Assembly (NCBI GenBank): GCA_010672965.1 | Contig: JAAHFN010000025.1 | Location: 97,199 to 161,198, forward strand | Length of the DNA stretch: 64,000 nt | Direction of reading: 5' to 3' | DNA from: Oscillatoria sp. SIO1A7 | Lineage (GTDB): Bacteria > Cyanobacteriota > Cyanobacteriia > Cyanobacteriales > Laspinemataceae | Shown here: positions 61,579 to 64,000 of the stretch, one piece after another | Layout of the letters: every line of letters begins with the position of its first letter | How positions within the stretch are numbered: the first letter of the stretch is position 1 | The notes under the pieces: generated by a model | What the model was told of the DNA's origin: nothing | The model's input: only the letters and a program-made list of their open reading frames with translations | Databases searched by the model: none | Translations under genes and position numbers: made by a program

Positions 61579-62852
61579 TACACGAAATCAATTCGACCTG
61601 TTTCAAAGTTAAAGTTAAAAGCTGCTTTAAGACGCTTTTCCCAATCATCAAAAGGCTTTTTCTCTGAGCTTAAAAAAAACTTGTGTTCGAGCTTGTTACG
61701 AACTATGTCTTCATAGTCCCCTTGCTTAAAGGCTTTGCTTAGAGTTTGCTTAGATGGAAGCTGAACTCGCACCCATCCCGGGTAAATTTGATAGCGTTCT
61801 GGTCTTGGATCCCCTTGTTTTGGGGGTTCGTACCCCTCTCTAATCTCACTTGTTAGCTCTCCCCGACTCAAAGCGAGAAATCTTTTTAAATTTTCCTTCG
61901 CTTCTTTCGGAGACCCCCCGCGAGCAACCATTTGAGAGTTTGACTTGTGTCTATCGTCAGATTTGCCGTCTCGCGATCGCGGAGCATTATCCCTGGATTG
62001 AGGAGCCAAATAAGCTCTAGCAGTATAGCTGCCCCAGCTTAAACCCCGACTTCCCCCACAGGCATTTCGTAAAGTCTTATAGGTAAATTTTCTTAAATCA
62101 GGGTCAAAAATAGAAACTTGTCCTGGCCATAACGTGTACTTTTGCCTTCTTTTTCCTTGATATTGAGGAAAGGCTATTTCTCCCTCCCAAAGTTTGCCCG
62201 CCACAAGGTGCAGGCTGATCTTCGATCGCAAGACTGGAGCTTGCCGCATCCATTGCACAATCGGATATCCCAAGAATTGGCCGATATTCATGCCGTCTAA
62301 AAATTGGCGCATAGTCCAAAACTGACGGATTTGAAGCCCAATTTCTTGGTAAGTGCCCGACAGAATATAGCTCTCCTGGGGTTTGCTTTTGTCCGGGAGG
62401 AATTCTACCACCTTGAAATCAAAGTTACGCTTGCGGCGATCGCTCAGCTCCCTTATCTCTGGCAGATGCTTTCTGTCTTGCAATCCCCAGGGTTTTGAGG
62501 GATCCCTAAATTTGCTTTTAGGATGCTTGCCTTGCCAGTCCTTGAAACCTTCCTGAAATTCTTCTATCCACTGAGTCCAGTCAATAGAAAAATAATCTAT
62601 TAAGGCTGAAGTCTGGGAAAGTTGTAAGGGGATAGACAGATTTCCCCCAAACAAAAAGACTTTTTCATCCACATCTTTCCTAGGGTAGAACTCATGGAGG
62701 CTAAAATAAGCTTCGCGAGTTTTATTTGGGAATTTATCTGTAATAAGAACTTCGCCCTTGGTCAAGTCATTAAACTGGCCTTCCCAATTTTTCCTTCTAT
62801 TTCTTCTATTTCTTCTGTTTCTTCTGTTTCTTTTTCTCTTGTTGTTGGCCAA
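61578..62852 (-). CDS. Arg-rich large protein of the integrated element
   Basis: A 424-residue protein. The first 22 residues are a run of RNR units (NKRKRNRRNRRNRRNRRKNW) coded by a 9-bp-type repeat (AACAGAAGA). The body has FSLHEFYPRKDVDEKVFLFG, LQIRQFWTMRQFLDGMNIGQ and KYTLWPGQVSIFDPDLRKFT, and is rich in Trp and Tyr. A basic linker (SRDNAPRSRDGKSDDRHKSN) follows near residue 295. No family recognised. Its first 47 bases overlap the end of the upstream gene in another frame. Confidence 0.65.
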   Translation of the reverse strand: MANNKRKRNRRNRRNRRNRRKNWEGQFNDLTKGEVLITDKFPNKTREAYFSLHEFYPRKDVDEKVFLFGGNLSIPLQLSQTSALIDYFSIDWTQWIEEFQEGFKDWQGKHPKSKFRDPSKPWGLQDRKHLPEIRELSDRRKRNFDFKVVEFLPDKSKPQESYILSGTYQEIGLQIRQFWTMRQFLDGMNIGQFLGYPIVQWMRQAPVLRSKISLHLVAGKLWEGEIAFPQYQGKRRQKYTLWPGQVSIFDPDLRKFTYKTLRNACGGSRGLSWGSYTARAYLAPQSRDNAPRSRDGKSDDRHKSNSQMVARGGSPKEAKENLKRFLALSRGELTSEIREGYEPPKQGDPRPERYQIYPGWVRVQLPSKQTLSKAFKQGDYEDIVRNKLEHKFFLSSEKKPFDDWEKRLKAAFNFNFETGRIDFV

Positions 62853-63288
62853 TGTCTTCCCTCTTCTGGTAATCTCTTGCGCCTCTCTCTCTGGGCTTAA
62901 GTCTGGATAGCTGTATAACTACAGGCAGTCTTTTCCTTTCTTCTTTGGTGAGCCTTCGCTTACGATAAAAAGCCCTAGAGAATCCTTGCTGGAAGTCCTC
63001 AAGGAAAATTGACTTGTTGTAAAGGCTACCTGATTCTGGGCCAAATTCCTGACGTAAGACAAGCCGGTATTGCCAGCGATCGAAGGTTTGTTCGATTTGA
63101 AGCTTTACTCGCTCTGCTTCAATCTTGTCATCAATCGCATCGAGCATCTCCTCTTCTTGCTTCTTGTATTGGTCATAGCCCTTTCCTTGACTTTGCCCGC
63201 CCTGCCCACCTTGACCTCCTTTTTTCTTTAAGTCGGGCTTTTTTTTTCTTTTTGGCTGCTTAAAAGTCTTTTTTAGGTTTATAGCCAT
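62806..63288 (-). CDS. Lys-rich first protein of the element operon
   Basis: A 160-residue basic protein. It has a Lys-rich N-terminus (LKKTFKQPKRKKKPDLKKKG), a GGQGGQGGQ linker, a helical middle (DAIDDKIEAERVKLQIEQTF), and a Lys/Gln-rich end (QQQEKKKQKKQKK). It is likely to bind nucleic acid or another acidic partner. ATG 63288 is chosen; a TTG lies one codon before it. It is the promoter-proximal gene of the minus-strand operon and faces a divergent small gene across about 60 bases. Confidence 0.62.
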   Translation of the reverse strand: MAINLKKTFKQPKRKKKPDLKKKGGQGGQGGQSQGKGYDQYKKQEEEMLDAIDDKIEAERVKLQIEQTFDRWQYRLVLRQEFGPESGSLYNKSIFLEDFQQGFSRAFYRKRRLTKEERKRLPVVIQLSRLKPRERGARDYQKREDIGQQQEKKKQKKQKK

Positions 63289-63291
63289 CAA

Positions 63292-63350
63292 TCATTTTAA
63301 AATAGCCGTACATTACTATCATAACAATAAGTCAAGTAACACGCAATTTT
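63292..63350. promoter_or_regulatory. Divergent promoter region of the element operon
   Basis: A 59-bp AT-rich spacer between the first gene of the minus-strand operon and the divergent 88-aa gene. It must hold start signals for both directions unless transcripts begin further away. No clear operator repeat is seen. Confidence 0.4.
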
Positions 63351-63617
63351 ATGAAAAAGCGCATTATTAGATGGCAAGATGTGCGAGGTAATCGATACCG
63401 AAAAAAAGTCACTCCAGCCATGATTGAACCAGGGGGGGTAAACGAATTAAGACAACCTAAAGACGAAGACCCCTATTTTGTTCATTATGATAGAGATTAT
63501 GTGATACATAAACTCAAGACAGAGATTGCACCATTGTGCGATCGCTCAGAAGGGGAGCTTCTCTCTTTAGTTCGAGAAGCATATCGAGCTGTGTTTTCAG
63601 CTCGTCAAACAGAGTAG
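63351..63617 (+). CDS. Small basic protein of the integrated element
   Basis: An 88-residue protein (MKKRIIRWQDVRGNRYRKKV...) with a basic N-terminal third, a central DEDPYFVHYDRDYVIHKLKT and a helical end (GELLSLVREAYRAVFSARQ). It is divergent from the structural operon, as a regulator might be, but no helix-turn-helix can be claimed. Family not recognised. Confidence 0.55.
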   Translation: MKKRIIRWQDVRGNRYRKKVTPAMIEPGGVNELRQPKDEDPYFVHYDRDYVIHKLKTEIAPLCDRSEGELLSLVREAYRAVFSARQTE

Positions 63618-63880
63618 CGGCCAAAAAAAACTACTTAAAGGACCAGTTTATAATGCAAGGGCCTTTAGCGTTACTTGACCTATCGTTACCGTTCGCTTGG
63701 GGAAGGGCGATGGGCTTTGGCCGGATTTGCGCAACGACTGCTTTTTGCAAAGCCGTTCGCAGGTTTTTTGAGGGTTTGCCCCGTTTTTTAAAATTTAACA
63801 CGGATCGACCAAATTTTCAAAAATTTCGCAAAATTTTTACCGCAGATCGCACTGAAACCCTTAAGGGTTTCAGTAAGTAG
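63618..63880. other. Spacer with AAGGGTTTCAG palindrome
   Basis: About 260 bases with no supported gene. It ends in the perfect palindrome CTGAAACCCTTAAGGGTTTCAG region (63852-63873), which shares AAGGGTTTCAG with the leaders of arrays A and B. An open frame crosses it, but its codons look like spacer. Confidence 0.45.
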
Positions 63881-64000
63881 TTAATCAAAATTAATTACAT
63901 AAGTTTCTCCTCCAAATTCTCGTAGGATTGTTTCAATAGTGTCAACAAGAATTTCCCAGGTAAAATAATCGTCTATTTTAAGCCATTCATATTTAATTTT
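63881..64000 (-). CDS. Hypothetical protein, C-terminal 39 residues only
   Basis: An open frame runs from the right edge to TAA at 63881. It reads YEWLKIDDYFTWEILVDTIE, then TILREFGGETYVINFD. The start lies beyond the window. The mix of helix and final strand looks like a real protein end rather than spacer, but no family is recognised. It belongs to the same integrated element by position. Confidence 0.55.
   Translation of the reverse strand, partial: KIKYEWLKIDDYFTWEILVDTIETILREFGGETYVINFD

Noticed and set aside
55057..63288. Contractile tailocin or extracellular injection system
   Set aside because: No sheath, tube, baseplate, spike or AAA+ ATPase could be recognised; only the tail-fibre-like repeat is clear.
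63653..63880. Open frame MQGPLALLDLSLPFAWG... near the right edge
   Set aside because: The frame ends in the AAGGGTTTCAG palindrome and has no conserved features; the codons look like spacer.

Overview
The window looks like a chromosome segment of a filamentous, non-marine cyanobacterium of the Oscillatoriales type. The evidence is direct. HIP1 octamers (GCGATCGC) are scattered throughout. A 33-residue PetL subunit of cytochrome b6f is present. The gene set includes a carotenoid oxygenase, a Psb32-like TPM protein, an orthocaspase-like protein, WD40 proteins, a pentapeptide-repeat protein and Uma2 proteins. Spacers are filled with short tandem G-rich repeats (CCCAATGCC-, GGGTGTGG- and GGGGACTA-type) and several families of small inverted-repeat elements. 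The genus cannot be named from the sequence alone.

Layout. 1-8.2 kb: housekeeping genes hemE (cut by the left edge), an SDR-type epimerase, petL, aroB, a Uma2 protein, era and an M48 peptidase-TPR protein. 8.3-11.9 kb: a small defence-like island on the minus strand, with an SMC/ABC-type ATPase coupled to a Toprim-like protein, a RelE/Phd pair with a shortened toxin, a membrane coiled-coil protein and a small adaptor-like protein. 12-31.6 kb: carotenoid oxygenase, aspS, a TPM protein, WD40 proteins, a DUF4212/SSS symporter pair, a PLA2-like/DUF4214 protein, two sorbosone-dehydrogenase paralogues around a pentapeptide protein, a PIG-V-like mannosyltransferase and an inositol-phosphate cytidylyltransferase-like protein. 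32-34.2 kb: a TdeIII-type restriction enzyme with no methylase in the window, then a repeat-rich stretch with a broken hicB.

34.2-41.6 kb holds the most interesting locus. Intact ubiD lies on one side and a decayed copy of the ubiD 5' end lies on the other, in the same orientation. Between them is a four-gene cassette: an AurF-type diiron oxygenase with all seven expected ligands, a SAM methyltransferase, a class-V PLP enzyme and an ATP-grasp ligase. This looks like a compact uncharacterised natural-product pathway without NRPS or PKS genes. 41.7-50.2 kb: NYN/LOTUS protein, pseudo-orthocaspase, sat, mnmA, a SPOR-like exported protein and a second Uma2 protein.

50.4-54.8 kb is a decayed mobile region: a dead coiled-coil gene, an ISAzo13-type transposase with several lesions and a WD40 gene, between two matching iteron-like arrays. 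At 54.85 kb a 46-nt 3' fragment of tRNA-Phe(GAA) marks the edge of an integrated element running off the right end. The element carries a tightly coupled minus-strand operon of 11 genes (63.3 to 55.1 kb). Only one, a tail-fibre-like protein, has a recognisable type. A divergent small gene and the tail of another gene close the window.
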